The notes beneath the pieces are model-generated. The model saw only the letters and a list, made by a program, of their open reading frames with translations, was not told the DNA's origin and made no database searches. A stretch of DNA of 42,293 nt from Glaciimonas sp. (lineage in GTDB: Bacteria; Pseudomonadota; Gammaproteobacteria; Burkholderiales; Burkholderiaceae): contig JACMQE010000146.1 in the NCBI GenBank assembly GCA_014377145.1, positions 1 to 42,293 on the forward strand, read 5' to 3'. Numbering within the stretch: the first letter of the stretch is position 1; each line of letters opens with the position of its first letter. Made by a program: the position numbers and the translations under genes. Positions 1 through 9,645 of this stretch are shown here, one piece after another.

Positions 1-827
1 ATATCGATAAAGCCAACCCGTGGGCTCATCCAAATAACCAACTCTTCTGACATGCGTGAGATATGCGTCATGACCAACGCAGCAGCTGCGCAAAACTCAA
101 TGGCGAAGTCGCGATCGGAGACCGCATCCAGCGAGTTGCGGCAAACGTCACCAAAACCTAACGTAGCAGCAACGCGTTGACGATCAATCGGGAACGTGGT
201 GCCAGCCAGTGCGGCAGCGCCCAGCGGGAGACGATTGACGCGTTTGCGGCAATCCAGCATGCGCTCGGTGTCACGTCCAAACATTTCGACATAGGCCAGA
301 ACATGATGTCCGAAGGTGATCGGTTGCGCTACCTGCATATGGGTGAAGCCGGGCAAAATGGTGTCGGCGTGCTGTTCTGCCAATGTCAGTAATGCCAGAC
401 GTAATTCACGCAGCAAGCCGCAAATATCGTCAATTGCACCGCGCAGATAAAGGCGAATGTCGGTGGCGACCTGATCGTTCCTGGAGCGCCCCGTGTGCAA
501 GCGCTTGCCGGCGTCACCGACCAGCTCGGTCAGACGCTTTTCGATATTTAGATGAACGTCTTCTAGATCAAGCAGCCATTCAAATGTGCCAGTAGCGATT
601 TCCTTTTGAATCTGGACCATCCCCTTTTGAATTGCGACATGATCCTCTGTACTAATAATATGTTGATGCGCCAGCATGTCAGCATGGGCTAGCGACCCCT
701 GAATGTCGACATCCGCCAGACGTTTATCGAAAAAAACCGATGCTGTGTAACGTTTGACCAGGTCAGAGACCGGCTCGGAAAAGCGGGCTGACCAAGCTTG
801 GACCTTTTTAGAGAATTGTTCTTTCAT
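1..827 (-). CDS. argH: argininosuccinate lyase, N-terminal part
   Basis: Cleaves argininosuccinate to arginine and fumarate, the last step of arginine synthesis, in the cytoplasm. The reading frame is open from an ATG at 825-827 to the window edge, giving about 275 of the usual 460-470 residues. The family block [12 protein letters not shown] is present at about residues 112-123 and the later FPIDRQ block is also present. The GSSxMPxKxN signature would lie beyond the edge and cannot be checked. No frameshift or stop is seen in the part shown, so the gene is probably functional. It reads out of the window, and the upstream 350 bases hold no other gene. Confidence 0.95.
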   Translation of the reverse strand, partial: MKEQFSKKVQAWSARFSEPVSDLVKRYTASVFFDKRLADVDIQGSLAHADMLAHQHIISTEDHVAIQKGMVQIQKEIATGTFEWLLDLEDVHLNIEKRLTELVGDAGKRLHTGRSRNDQVATDIRLYLRGAIDDICGLLRELRLALLTLAEQHADTILPGFTHMQVAQPITFGHHVLAYVEMFGRDTERMLDCRKRVNRLPLGAAALAGTTFPIDRQRVAATLGFGDVCRNSLDAVSDRDFAIEFCAAAALVMTHISRMSEELVIWMSPRVGFID

Positions 828-1180
828 GGTATATGGTAAGTTCGGTGATATTGTAACAAAACGAGCAATGGGCTAAAAAATAAAGGTCATCATCAGGCGC
901 AAGCACAAGACTTTGTTTGTACTTAATTTCAGTCTGATTAGCGCTTAACTAATGATTAATTGAAGCCCAACCAACTTAAGATTATAAAACAAGCCCGTGT
1001 TTTGCCCTTAATTGGCTTACATTGATGTTGCACTTTGTGATGGGTTTGATGATAATTCGCCTTTTTGTTGTTAATTTAGTTTTTATTTGTGACAAAAATG
1101 CGACTAATTCGTGTATGTAGGGAAGGGTGCAATGCCATTTGCAGTCCCCCAGTTAAATGCTTGGTTTTGTTATGGAAAGA
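828..1180. other. intergenic region between argH and the hemerythrin remnant
   Basis: AT-rich stretch of about 350 bases. It must contain the argH promoter, read leftwards, but no convincing -35/-10 pair was singled out. A short plus-strand ORF starting at 1111 overlaps the hemerythrin remnant and looks like chance. Confidence 0.5.
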
Positions 1181-1614
1181 TTATAAGTCTTCATCGCTTA
1201 ACTGATGTTTTCTTTCAGCTAATGCATCCCGAAGTGCGATCAGATCCACACCCGAGTTTCGAACCTTCGGAAACATTTCTTCTTCCTCTTCTTTAACGGG
1301 CTGCGTAATTTCTTCAAATAACTTCGTCACCGTCTCGTTAAAGTCCGCATTTTCCGGTTCCATTGCTTTAATTTGCGCAATCAGCTTCTTGGCACCAGCA
1401 TGTTCAGCCAGCGCTTCTTTGATCATCGCTGGTCCGTCTTCTGCTTCACGTTTTACTGCCGGATAGAAATTTCTTCTTCTAGCATGGTATGAATGGTCAA
1501 TTCAGTACATATCTCATTAGCTAGTTTTTTCTTACCCATGCGGATACAACTTCGCATTGCCTCAAACTCTTGGAATTTTTCTTTAACGCTGCTGTGATCG
1601 CGCATCAACAGCAT
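1181..1614 (-). pseudogene. hemerythrin HHE-domain protein, frameshifted
   Basis: Hemerythrin-like proteins bind a di-iron site in a four-helix bundle and handle oxygen, nitric oxide or iron. The N-terminal half runs from about 1614 and reads LLMRDHSSVKEKFQEF, then HTMLEEEI. It then hits a stop at 1453-1455. The rest (FYPAVKREAEDGP, MIKEALAEHAGAKKLI) continues in another frame to the stop at 1181-1183. One missing T in the T run near 1468-1470 explains the shift: restoring it gives EEEIFYPAVKREAED. The combined length of about 145 residues matches the family. This is a recent single-base inactivation; a polymerase-slippage rescue in the short T run is possible but unproven. Confidence 0.8.
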
Positions 1615-1926
1615 AGCTGCATCGAGGTGGCGGCCGGTCCTGCAGGTTGAAGTCGAGTGTATGCTGATGACTGGTACGGGACGGCCGAAAAGAGTGTCCC
1701 GTACCAGGCGGGAATCATAACAACAAGTTGTTACGCGCCTACGATATTAGTTACATAAAGAACAAACAAAAATGATCTGAAAAATATTCACATCAAGATT
1801 TTTTATCATGCAGATGTAACAAATGAATGCGATAGCGCCCCCCAGTTTGGGAGTTCTTTCAATCCACTTCGACGTAATAAATCGGTAGTCCTTGTTGGCC
1901 TTTCCGATGCCACCGCGGGGACAACA
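1615..1926. other. non-coding stretch downstream of the pilC remnant
   Basis: Apart from the hairpin at 1671-1707 I see no gene here. In relatives pilC is followed by the prepilin peptidase gene pilD; no trace of it was recognised, so it appears to have been deleted or moved. Confidence 0.5.
1671..1707. repeat. 12-bp perfect inverted repeat (hairpin)
   Basis: Arms at 1671-1682 and 1696-1707 are perfect complements (CTGGTACGGGAC and GTCCCGTACCAG) around a 13-nt loop. There is no T run on either side, so it is not a classic intrinsic terminator. It lies between the hemerythrin and pilC remnants at what looks like a rearrangement junction. Confidence 0.7.
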
Positions 1927-2880
1927 TTATTGGGCCGTCAAAAGAGCTAGAACTTCGGCTTCGTAGAAAGCGGTGACTCTTCCCAGCATCTGATCTAACG
2001 AACCTGACTCTTCGTCGATCGATACCATCTGGGTGACCATGTTAGGAAACACTGCGGAGTTTTGCATCGCGAATGTCAAACTCGTGTCGTTACTGACTTC
2101 ACCTTGAATTTTTTTGGTAGCCTCCATATAAACTGTGTTACCGGAGGCACCGCCGACAGAGTCCAGCGACTCTACCAACGGCACACCTGCTGAAAACATC
2201 GTCGCCAGCCTGCGGGTCCAGCGCGCGATGGTAGCCTTGCGGATGACCACGCCAAAGATCGGCGCTTTCAATAATACGGTGTCCATAAAGCGCTGGATGT
2301 TCAGGGAGCGACGCCAGGATTGAAAGAATAAATACAGGCCACCAAAAATAAAGTACCAGTTCGTAACACATAAGTCAGAGATTGCCATCACGGCTAGCTT
2401 TGGTCCCGGCAGATCGGCACCAAAGCTAGCCAAGACCGTTTTAAACGCTGGTACCACCCAAAATCATGATGATGGCCATGACAATAAACGCGACGGCTAA
2501 AATAGCGCAGATTTAATCTTGCCTTTGATATTGAGTGTTTTTTCTTTATAGGTTGCCAGGCGTGCAAGTAAGTCTTGAAGGATACCGGCCTGTTCACCAG
2601 CGCCGACCAGATTGCAAAATAGCGGATCGAAATACAGCGGAAATTTGCGGAAAGCCTGGTTCAGACTTGTCCCGGTTTCGACGTCGGCGCCGATGTCGTT
2701 AATCAATTTTGACACCGAAGGATTGGAATGCCCCTTGCCTACGCAAAGCAATGTTGACCAGCATTTCGCCGCTAGCGAGCACTTCTCCACATACCACGCG
2801 TCCTTTTTTGTCCTTGCCTTCCCAAGCACAAATAAATTCTTTGACTTGGCGTGCGTTTGCTGTGTTGCGTACACTTTCTA
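1927..2880 (-). pseudogene. pilC: type IV pilus inner-membrane platform protein PilC, broken
   Basis: PilC is the inner-membrane platform of the type IV pilus machine. Remnants read from about 2880 downwards: KEFICAWEGKDKKGRVV (N-terminus), then GKGHSNPSVSKLINDIGADV and FCNLVGAGEQAGILQDLL, and then VPAFKTVLASFGADLPGP and IDEESGSLDQML in other frames. At least two frameshifts are present (near 2500 and 2740). Around 2740-2745 about 40 codons appear to be missing where two similar sequences overlap. The protein stops after FYEAEVLALLTAQ, without the final membrane segment. The gene cannot give a working protein. Confidence 0.85.
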
Positions 2881-4495
2881 GTTTGGCCTGTGCTACGATT
2901 TCCAGCCCGGTACCGTAGGTTAGAATAATTTTTCTAATGCCTCTGTACATTGGCATAATTTGATAGATCCTGACGCGACTTTGTAGCCACTTGCCATTAC
3001 AGCTTTCGCAACCAACGGGTTTGTAAGTGTTCCAGCTGCCATCTAGATCCTCTTCTATGAAGCCGGCCTCAAGCAGCGCTGCATCCGGTGTTGAAGCAGA
3101 TTGCTTGCAACTACATAGACGCCGCGCCAAGTGTTGCGCAGTAATCAGAATCACGGATGACACGATGTTAAATGGTGCTATGGCGCATCAGGGTCGACGG
3201 TGCATCGTTGGTGTGCAACGTCGAAAATACCGTACGTCCGGTTTGGGCAGCCTTGATCGAAATATCTGCATTCTCTAGATCGCAAATTTTTCCGACCATA
3301 ATGATGTCAGGATCTTGACGCAGAAATGCCTTCAGGGCGACTGGAAATGTCAGGCCGATACGGTCATTGATACTAACCTGATTGATGCTAGGTAAGTTGA
3401 TTTCGACCGGGTTTTCTGCGGTCGAAATATTGATGCTGGGCTGATTCAGAATGTTTAGACAGGTATACAACGATACGGTTTTGCCGGAACCGGTTGGCTC
3501 TGTAACCAGTACCATCCTGTATGGGCGTTGGATGGCCTCCATCAGAATGTCTTTTTGCTCCGGGTCAAGGCCCAGTGCATCGATCCCCATCTGAGTCTGA
3601 CTGGCATCCAAAATCCGCATGACGATTTTTGCACCGAATAAAGTCGGTAAAGTACTGACACGAAAATCGATCGCGCGGGTCTTGAAGACTACCAGTCGCA
3701 TACGACCGTCCTGCTGTACGCGTTTTTCAGAGATATCTAGTTTTGACAGGACCTTGATACGAGAGGTAAGTTTTTCCTTGATCGATATTGGCGGTTTTGC
3801 CATGTCGCGTAATACGCCATCAACGCGGAAGCGAATGCGGTAAAACTTCTCGAACGGCTCAAAGTGCAGGTCTAATGCGCCTTGATTGATGGCGTTGTTC
3901 AATATTCTTTGTAAAAATCGTACTACCAGCGCATCATCAATCTCATTTGTCCCCGCAACTATTGCCGCGGGCGTATCTTCGTTGAGGAAGTTGATATCCT
4001 GCTTGTCACCGATCATGTCGCTGAAATTTTGTTCAGCACTTTTAGTGTTTTTCTGAATCTCTTTCAGTAACGCTGGATCTTCGACGAGGACCGGTTCCAC
4101 CATCAGTTCGGTGTGAAACTTAATTTGGTCTAGTGCTTGCGTGTTGGTCGGGTCTGAGATAGCGACATAAATCTTATTGCCACGTTTCGCCAGTGCGAGG
4201 ACTGACTGACTTTCCATTAAATTGGAGTCGATCGTCTTTGGAGGGAAGAAATTTACATTGAAAGCGGTGAGATCGAGCATTGGGTAGCCGAATGTTTCTG
4301 TACAAAACAGGGCGAGGCTAGCAGCATCGATTTACTTGCTATTCAGCCGGACCTCAATAAAATGCGTTTGCTCGCTGCCTGCGATTTTATGTAAATTTCA
4401 ACTTGGTTTACAGTCAGAAGTCTAGCCTGCACTAACACATGCGCTAATCCTGAAAGTGAACCATTCAAGTTATTGTTAGAAGGAATTTTCACCAT
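2881..4495 (-). pseudogene. pilB: type IV pilus assembly ATPase PilB, broken
   Basis: PilB is the hexameric ATPase that drives pilus extension. The original ATG is at 4493-4495, and the N-terminal domain (VLVQARLLTVNQVEIY) is readable. It then suffers a frameshift near 4380 and an in-frame TAA at 4332-4334, and a long open stretch follows (3168-4280). In the ATPase core the Walker A motif reads EPTGSGKT, with the first G replaced by E near 3498. The Walker B region reads IIMVGKICD where VGEIRD is expected. Another frameshift lies near 3170. The tetracysteine zinc region (RRLCSCKQS, CESCNGK) is still recognisable, and the C-terminus runs straight into pilC. Confidence 0.9.
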
Positions 4496-4677
4496 AAGTA
4501 TATGTACAGCCTCAGCCGGCTATTCCAATGGGGACTAGGCGATTACTTAGTAGGCATTAGACACGCTGTTATCAGATCTTCTACGTTGCTAAATAATGTT
4601 TATGCCTTTCATTACGTTATGCCGTGCCGCAATAAAAAAGTGATAAAGGGAACACTTGCTATGTACTATGCGGACCG

Positions 4678-5973
4678 TTATTTATGCGTCATGCGGTGGC
4701 TTGCCGGACGAAATAACTTAACGATCTTGATCGCCTGATTTTGAACCTGCGTAATTTCGATCACACAGTCTGCAATTTTTAAGCTCACGTTGTTTTCGGG
4801 GATATCTTGCAACCATTCCAGTAGCAAGCCGTTGAGAGTTTTTGGCCCGTTGATGGGGAAATGTAAACCTAGACGTTTGTTGATATCGCGTAACGAAGTG
4901 ACACCTTCGAGATGGCATTCGGCTTTGACATCCCAGTTAAAACTGTCAGCACGCGCTGCACCGGGCTTGGATATAGTAAATTCCCCGATCATTTCTTCAA
5001 TAATATCTTCGAGGGTGACCAACCCATGGACTTCACCATATTCATCGACGACGATGCCGAGGCGTTCGTGGTTTTCCTGAAAATATTGCAGTTGGGTAAA
5101 TACATCGGTGCCTTCTGGCACGAAATAGGGTGCAGTCAGCAAGGCCCGAAAATGATCAATAGTCAGTTCATTTTCCTGGTTTAGAAGTGCCATTGCTTTA
5201 CGCACGTGCAGAATGCCGACGATCTGGTTAATTTCACCTTCGTAGACGGGTAGTTTATTATGGTAACACGTTGTTAGTTGGCGTTGGATTTCTTCAACAG
5301 AGACTGACAAGTTAAGGGCTTCAACCTGAGCTCGGGGTGTCATCACATCTTCGACTGAAATTTTTTCAAGATCAAATAAATTCATCAGGAGGCTTTTGTG
5401 GTTTTGTGGCATGAAATTGCCGCTCTCGAGCACAATCGAGCGTAACTCTTCTGGCGATACGCGCAGGTCCTGTGCACTTTTCCCCGTCTTGATACATAGC
5501 ACTTTCAGGATGCCGGAGACAAATAAATTGACGAACCAAATAACCGGCTTAATCAGACCCATTAATGGTTTGAGGATGACACTAACAATGAGGGCGATGC
5601 GTTCGGGAAAGGTAGCGCCGATTACTTTTGGGGTGATTTCGCCAAATACGATAAGGATAAAGGCCACCCCCGCGGTGGCGATAGTGATGACCTTTTGATG
5701 ATTGCCAAAGGTATTAATCGCCATCGCCGTCACCAACGCCGTGGCCAGCGCATTAACTAAAGTATTGATAATAAGAATGAGTGAGAGCAGCTTATTGGTG
5801 CGATCCAGCAGCCACATCGTGGTGGTGGCGGCTTTGGTGCCGCGTTTAGATAAGTGTCGTAGGCGATGTTTATTGGCCGCCATTAATGCCGTTTCGGACA
5901 TGGCGAAAAAAGCCGACAACAAGATTAGTAAAGCAAGTGCAAGAAATTGCACCCATAAGGGAACGGTATCCAA
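4678..5973 (-). CDS. HlyC/CorC-family membrane transporter with CBS domains
   Basis: Integral membrane protein of the CNNM/CorC class, thought to move magnesium, cobalt or related divalent cations. Order: four hydrophobic segments of the DUF21 region (about residues 1-165, including LLSAFFAMSETAL and FGEITPKVIG), two CBS domains (about 190-310, with VMTPRAQVEAL and GIVVDEYGEVHGLVTLEDI), and a CorC/HlyC C-terminal domain. The 431-residue length is normal and the frame is intact. The start is a TTG at 5971-5973 (the sequence reads TTG GAT ACC) with no obvious Shine-Dalgarno, so it is uncertain. It stands alone between dead pilus genes and ispB. Confidence 0.9.
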   Translation of the reverse strand: MDTVPLWVQFLALALLILLSAFFAMSETALMAANKHRLRHLSKRGTKAATTTMWLLDRTNKLLSLILIINTLVNALATALVTAMAINTFGNHQKVITIATAGVAFILIVFGEITPKVIGATFPERIALIVSVILKPLMGLIKPVIWFVNLFVSGILKVLCIKTGKSAQDLRVSPEELRSIVLESGNFMPQNHKSLLMNLFDLEKISVEDVMTPRAQVEALNLSVSVEEIQRQLTTCYHNKLPVYEGEINQIVGILHVRKAMALLNQENELTIDHFRALLTAPYFVPEGTDVFTQLQYFQENHERLGIVVDEYGEVHGLVTLEDIIEEMIGEFTISKPGAARADSFNWDVKAECHLEGVTSLRDINKRLGLHFPINGPKTLNGLLLEWLQDIPENNVSLKIADCVIEITQVQNQAIKIVKLFRPASHRMTHK

Positions 5974-6214
5974 CGGGTCAATGTAAAAGGAAAGTGAGAA
6001 TAATGGTGGTCGTGGTCATTTTTACTTGGGGTGAGGGACGCTAAAACTGCTACGCTTCTTTGAGTCTCGGGATAGTATCATAAATAGATTTTGCTGCCTC
6101 TTAAGTCGCCCCTAAATTCCTCATTTTCTAATTGTTGGTGAGTGAAAAGTAGTGAGTACTTAATGCATACGTAATGAGTATTTATTAGAGATTCAGTGAA
6201 TAGTGTATGTTCGG

Positions 6215-7186
6215 TTAGTGATTGCGGTCTACTGCGAACAACGCTAATTGTAGCAAAGCGCATTTATATTCGCTATCTGGCAAAGATGAGAGAGCCACAG
6301 TAGCGCAATCTGCCGACTTTTGCGCTTCTTTCCGTGTGTAATCCAAGGCGCCTGAGTAGGTGATGGCAGCCAAAATAACATCGAAATGTTGTTCATCCCC
6401 ATTTTCGATGCAATTGCGTACCAGCGCACATTGTTCCACAGTGCCATGTTGCATCAGGTAGATTAGTGGCAGCGTGGGTTTACCTTCGCGTAGATCATCA
6501 CCCACATTTTTCCCGATATCCGCCGAGTTGCCGGAATAGTCCAGCACATCGTCAATAAGCTGGAAAGCGGTTCCCAGCGAGCGGCCATAGTCCCCTGCGG
6601 CATCAATGGCGCTGTCATCAGCGCCAGCAATCAATGCACCGATTTGTGCCGCTGCCTCAAAGAGTTTGGCAGTTTTAGAGCGAATGACTTCCAGGTAGCG
6701 CTTTTCGCTAACATCCGGATTGTGCATGTTGAGAAGTTGCAATACTTCGCCTTCTGCGATGACATTGGTTGCATTGGCGACAATCTGCATGACACGTGGA
6801 TTGTGGACATCCACCATCATCTGAAAAGCACGCGAATACAAGAAATCACCGACTAGCACCGAGGCAGCATTCCCAAATATAGCGTTCGCGGTTTTACGAC
6901 CGCGTCGCAAAGAGGATTCATCAACAACGTCATCATGCAACAAAGTCGCCGTGTGGATGAATTCGACGACAGCGGCGAGTTCGTGATGTCGGTTGCCTCT
7001 GTAACCGTAGGCTTGCGCGATCAACAATACTAGCACCGGGCGTAGGCGTTTTCCACCGGCACTAATGATGTATTCGGCGATCTGGTTAATTAGATGGACG
7101 TCTGAATGCAATTTCTCACGGATCACTGCGTTGACCGCATTCATATCGTTCAGGATCGGCTGCAGGATGGATTGCTGAGTTAGCAT
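6215..7186 (-). CDS. ispB: octaprenyl diphosphate synthase
   Basis: Trans-prenyltransferase that builds the side chain of ubiquinone by adding isopentenyl units to farnesyl diphosphate. Both aspartate-rich motifs are intact: DDVVD in LLHDDVVDESSLRRGRKT and DDVLD in QLIDDVLDYSG. GGKRLRP near the N-terminus is also typical. The frame is open further upstream to 7240, but the ATG at 7184-7186 (MLTQQSILQPI) fits the family N-terminus and gives 323 residues, the usual size. No clear ribosome site precedes either start. In relatives rplU-rpmA-obg lies next to ispB; here that neighbour is missing, so synteny is broken just right of this gene. Confidence 0.93.
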   Translation of the reverse strand: MLTQQSILQPILNDMNAVNAVIREKLHSDVHLINQIAEYIISAGGKRLRPVLVLLIAQAYGYRGNRHHELAAVVEFIHTATLLHDDVVDESSLRRGRKTANAIFGNAASVLVGDFLYSRAFQMMVDVHNPRVMQIVANATNVIAEGEVLQLLNMHNPDVSEKRYLEVIRSKTAKLFEAAAQIGALIAGADDSAIDAAGDYGRSLGTAFQLIDDVLDYSGNSADIGKNVGDDLREGKPTLPLIYLMQHGTVEQCALVRNCIENGDEQHFDVILAAITYSGALDYTRKEAQKSADCATVALSSLPDSEYKCALLQLALFAVDRNH

Positions 7187-7456
7187 ATTGATGATAGCAA
7201 CGGACAAAATAAAGACCTGTTCAAAATCGTAGATAGACATTATTACACGACGCCAGCTTCGGGTGCCAGCCGCATCATGTGGCTTTAAGTTGGATCACAT
7301 GAAATTTCCGGCCTTGTCCTTTATTGCATTAGAGATATTGCTATACGAAAATAAATATAAAAGGAATAATATGCAATTTTCTTAATGTGGAATCGCACAT
7401 GCTGAAAAAATTTATTTTTTGATAACTTTTTCTTATTAATTTCAAAGGAAATCAAA

Positions 7457-7741
7457 ATGCACTCTCTACATAATATCGATCGTACAAGCACTAATAAAAC
7501 TTCTCGGCACTTTTTCTTGGCAATGGTAATTCTGAGTTCTGTATTTATTGCGTCCACTGCGGCAGCTGAGCAAGTTACTTTTACTTGCTATGGTCGTAGT
7601 CTCCCTACAATAACCATTGGCCCGGTTGACATACCTACGGGGGCTATTTCTGCCGAACTTCTTGCAATAGCAAAGGCGCAAAGTAATGCGAAGACTTGGG
7701 CTTTATTAGGTTCAAATCCAAATTTTATTTGTTCAACTTGA
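7457..7741 (+). CDS. small secreted protein of unknown family
   Basis: A 94-residue ORF with a good ribosome site (AAAGGAAA, about 7 nt before the ATG). It opens with a short polar stretch, then a hydrophobic segment (FFLAMVILSSVFIASTAAA) that looks like a signal peptide cleaved after AAA, near residue 37. The mature part is about 57 residues with two cysteines, one early (TFTCYGR) and one near the end (NFICST), which could form a disulfide. I do not recognise the family. It sits alone, in the opposite direction to its neighbours, between ispB and the dead tex gene. It is open and well framed among ruins, so it may be expressed. Confidence 0.6.
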   Translation: MHSLHNIDRTSTNKTSRHFFLAMVILSSVFIASTAAAEQVTFTCYGRSLPTITIGPVDIPTGAISAELLAIAKAQSNAKTWALLGSNPNFICST

Positions 7742-7863
7742 TTGTTAGATCTTGTTTCTCGTTGCATTCAACTTGACGAATGCCATCGCCATCGCGCTAT
7801 TAGCAGCTGCTGCCGGCAGTGCAGATCGTTGTTGTTGATGGGTGTGATAAGCGCCTGGCATCA

Positions 7864-9387
7864 TTACGGTCGCCGCGTTGCAGCGATTGGCGCGCTACCT
7901 TCTAAGCACATGGTCAACGCAATACGTTTGCGCTTCTCATTGATTTCCAACACTTTTACCTTCACTATTACCTTCACTACCTGCCCGCCTTTATGACAGA
8001 CACTGTGTGGATCTTTGACAAAGGTATTGGAGAGAGCAGAAATGTGTACCATTCCATCTTGATGCACGCCGATGTCAACAAACGTGCCAAATGCGGCGAC
8101 GTTGATGATGACGCTTTCCAGGATCATGTCGGGACGCAGATCACGCATTTCTTCAACACCTTCTTTAAACGTTGCGGTGGTGAACTCAGGGCGGGGATCG
8201 CGGCCCGGTTTTTCTAGTTCTTTCAGAATGTCGGTAATCGTCAACACACGGAATCTTGCATCGGCGTATTTAGCCGGATTCAGCGATTTCAACAGTTTTT
8301 CATCGCCGATGACGCCTTTTACATCCTTTTTGATGTCGGCCAGAATCTTTTCGACCAACGGGTGCGATTCTGGATAGACAGCTGAGGCATCAAGCGGATT
8401 AGTGCCGTTCATCAAGCGCAAAAATCCAGCAGCTTGTTCAAAAGTTTTATCGCCCAGACGTGGGACTTCACGTAAACCAGCAGGCGAAGTGAACACCCCT
8501 TTCATATTTCGGTATGCGACGATACTTTGTGCGACGCTGGAATTTAGGCCGGAGACCCCTGCTAAATTAGTGTCGATGCAGTATTCAAGTCCACACCGAT
8601 GGCAGTTACGCAATCTTCCACCACTGTATCGAGCGAGCGCGCTAATTGGGTTTGGCTCACATCATGTTGATATTGCCCCAGGTCGATAGATTTTGGATCG
8701 ATTTTGACCAGTTCCGCCAAAGGGTCTTGCATTCGGCGTGCAAATGGATACCGCACCGCGTATTGACACATTCATATCAGGCAATTCGCGTGATGCGAAT
8801 TCAGAAGCTGAGTAGACGGATGCACCCGCTTTCGCCACGACGATTGTAGCGTCTTCGACGAAGCGTTCCATCAGGATTTGACGGGCACCATCCATTGCTG
8901 CTTTGGCATCGGTAATACCGGGATTGCCGCCATTGTCGGTGCTGAAAGCTGGCTTGAAATATTTCACAGTTTCTTCTTCAGGCACCAATTCTGGGTTGGC
9001 TAATAACAGTACACAACCAATGCGGTCAGGCCTGCTTCGGCAGCGATCTGAGCTTTGGTACGGCGTTTTAATTTGTACAGAAAATACAAATCTTCGAGCC
9101 GGGTTTTGTCTTCTGCTAGCGAGATTGCGCTTAGCAGCGCCGGTGTCATTTTGCCTTGTTCTTAAGATCATGCTACGGCGTGCCTCCAGTTCGCACAGAT
9201 AGCGTAGGCGTTCTTCTAGCAAACATAACTGAATATTGTCGAGGCCGCCGGCGGCTTCTTTACGACAACGGGCAATAAAAGGGTACAGTCGCGCCTTCAT
9301 CGAAGCACGACGACAGCAGTGGCGACTTGGGCTGGTTTTGCAGCAAGTTCAAGGGCGAGACGTTGTTCGATCGAAGGCAGGCAGCAT
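7864..9387 (-). pseudogene. tex: transcription accessory protein Tex, broken
   Basis: Tex is a nucleic-acid-binding protein with helix-hairpin-helix and S1 domains that affects transcription and stress tolerance. The start ATG is at 9385-9387, followed at once by what looks like a repeated GCCT (TGCCTGCCT) that shifts the frame away from PSIEQRLALELAAKPAQ. Further frameshifts lie near 9300, 9100, 8750 and 8600. The YqgF-like middle is absent: FVEDAT runs directly into VVAKAGASVYSASEFASREL, a loss of roughly 250 residues. The C-terminal half ([18 protein letters not shown], then the S1 domain with FGTFVDIGVHQDGMVHIS) is still readable. Confidence 0.88.
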
Positions 9388-9645
9388 GGGGTCTAGAGAA
9401 TCAGATTCAGGCGTTAGTCAAGAAGGCGATCATACGCAATTGAGATAATTGCGCCAGTCTTGACAAGCTAAAAAATATGCGTTGGATAGCGCAAACGCTA
9501 GGGATTGAGGATAATAAAGAGTTTTTAACCTTGAAAAACATCTTTTTTCCGGGCATGGCTATTATATTGTCTTGTGAAAATAGAGTGATGCTTAGGGTGC
9601 GATGTATTGGCCTGTGCGCAAGATTTTCCGTCGGATACAAGCATT
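9388..9645. other. intergenic region between tex remnant and prmC
   Basis: In many Burkholderiales prmC is followed by a monothiol glutaredoxin gene. I looked for its CGFS motif here and did not find it. Two short overlapping ORFs on opposite strands show no recognisable domain. Confidence 0.4.

Noticed and set aside
4502..4738. 78-codon plus-strand ORF between pilB and the CorC-type gene
   Set aside because: No ribosome site or domain, and it runs into the CorC-type gene end on the other strand.
9388..9645. Glutaredoxin gene expected after prmC
   Set aside because: No CGFS motif or related text in any frame.
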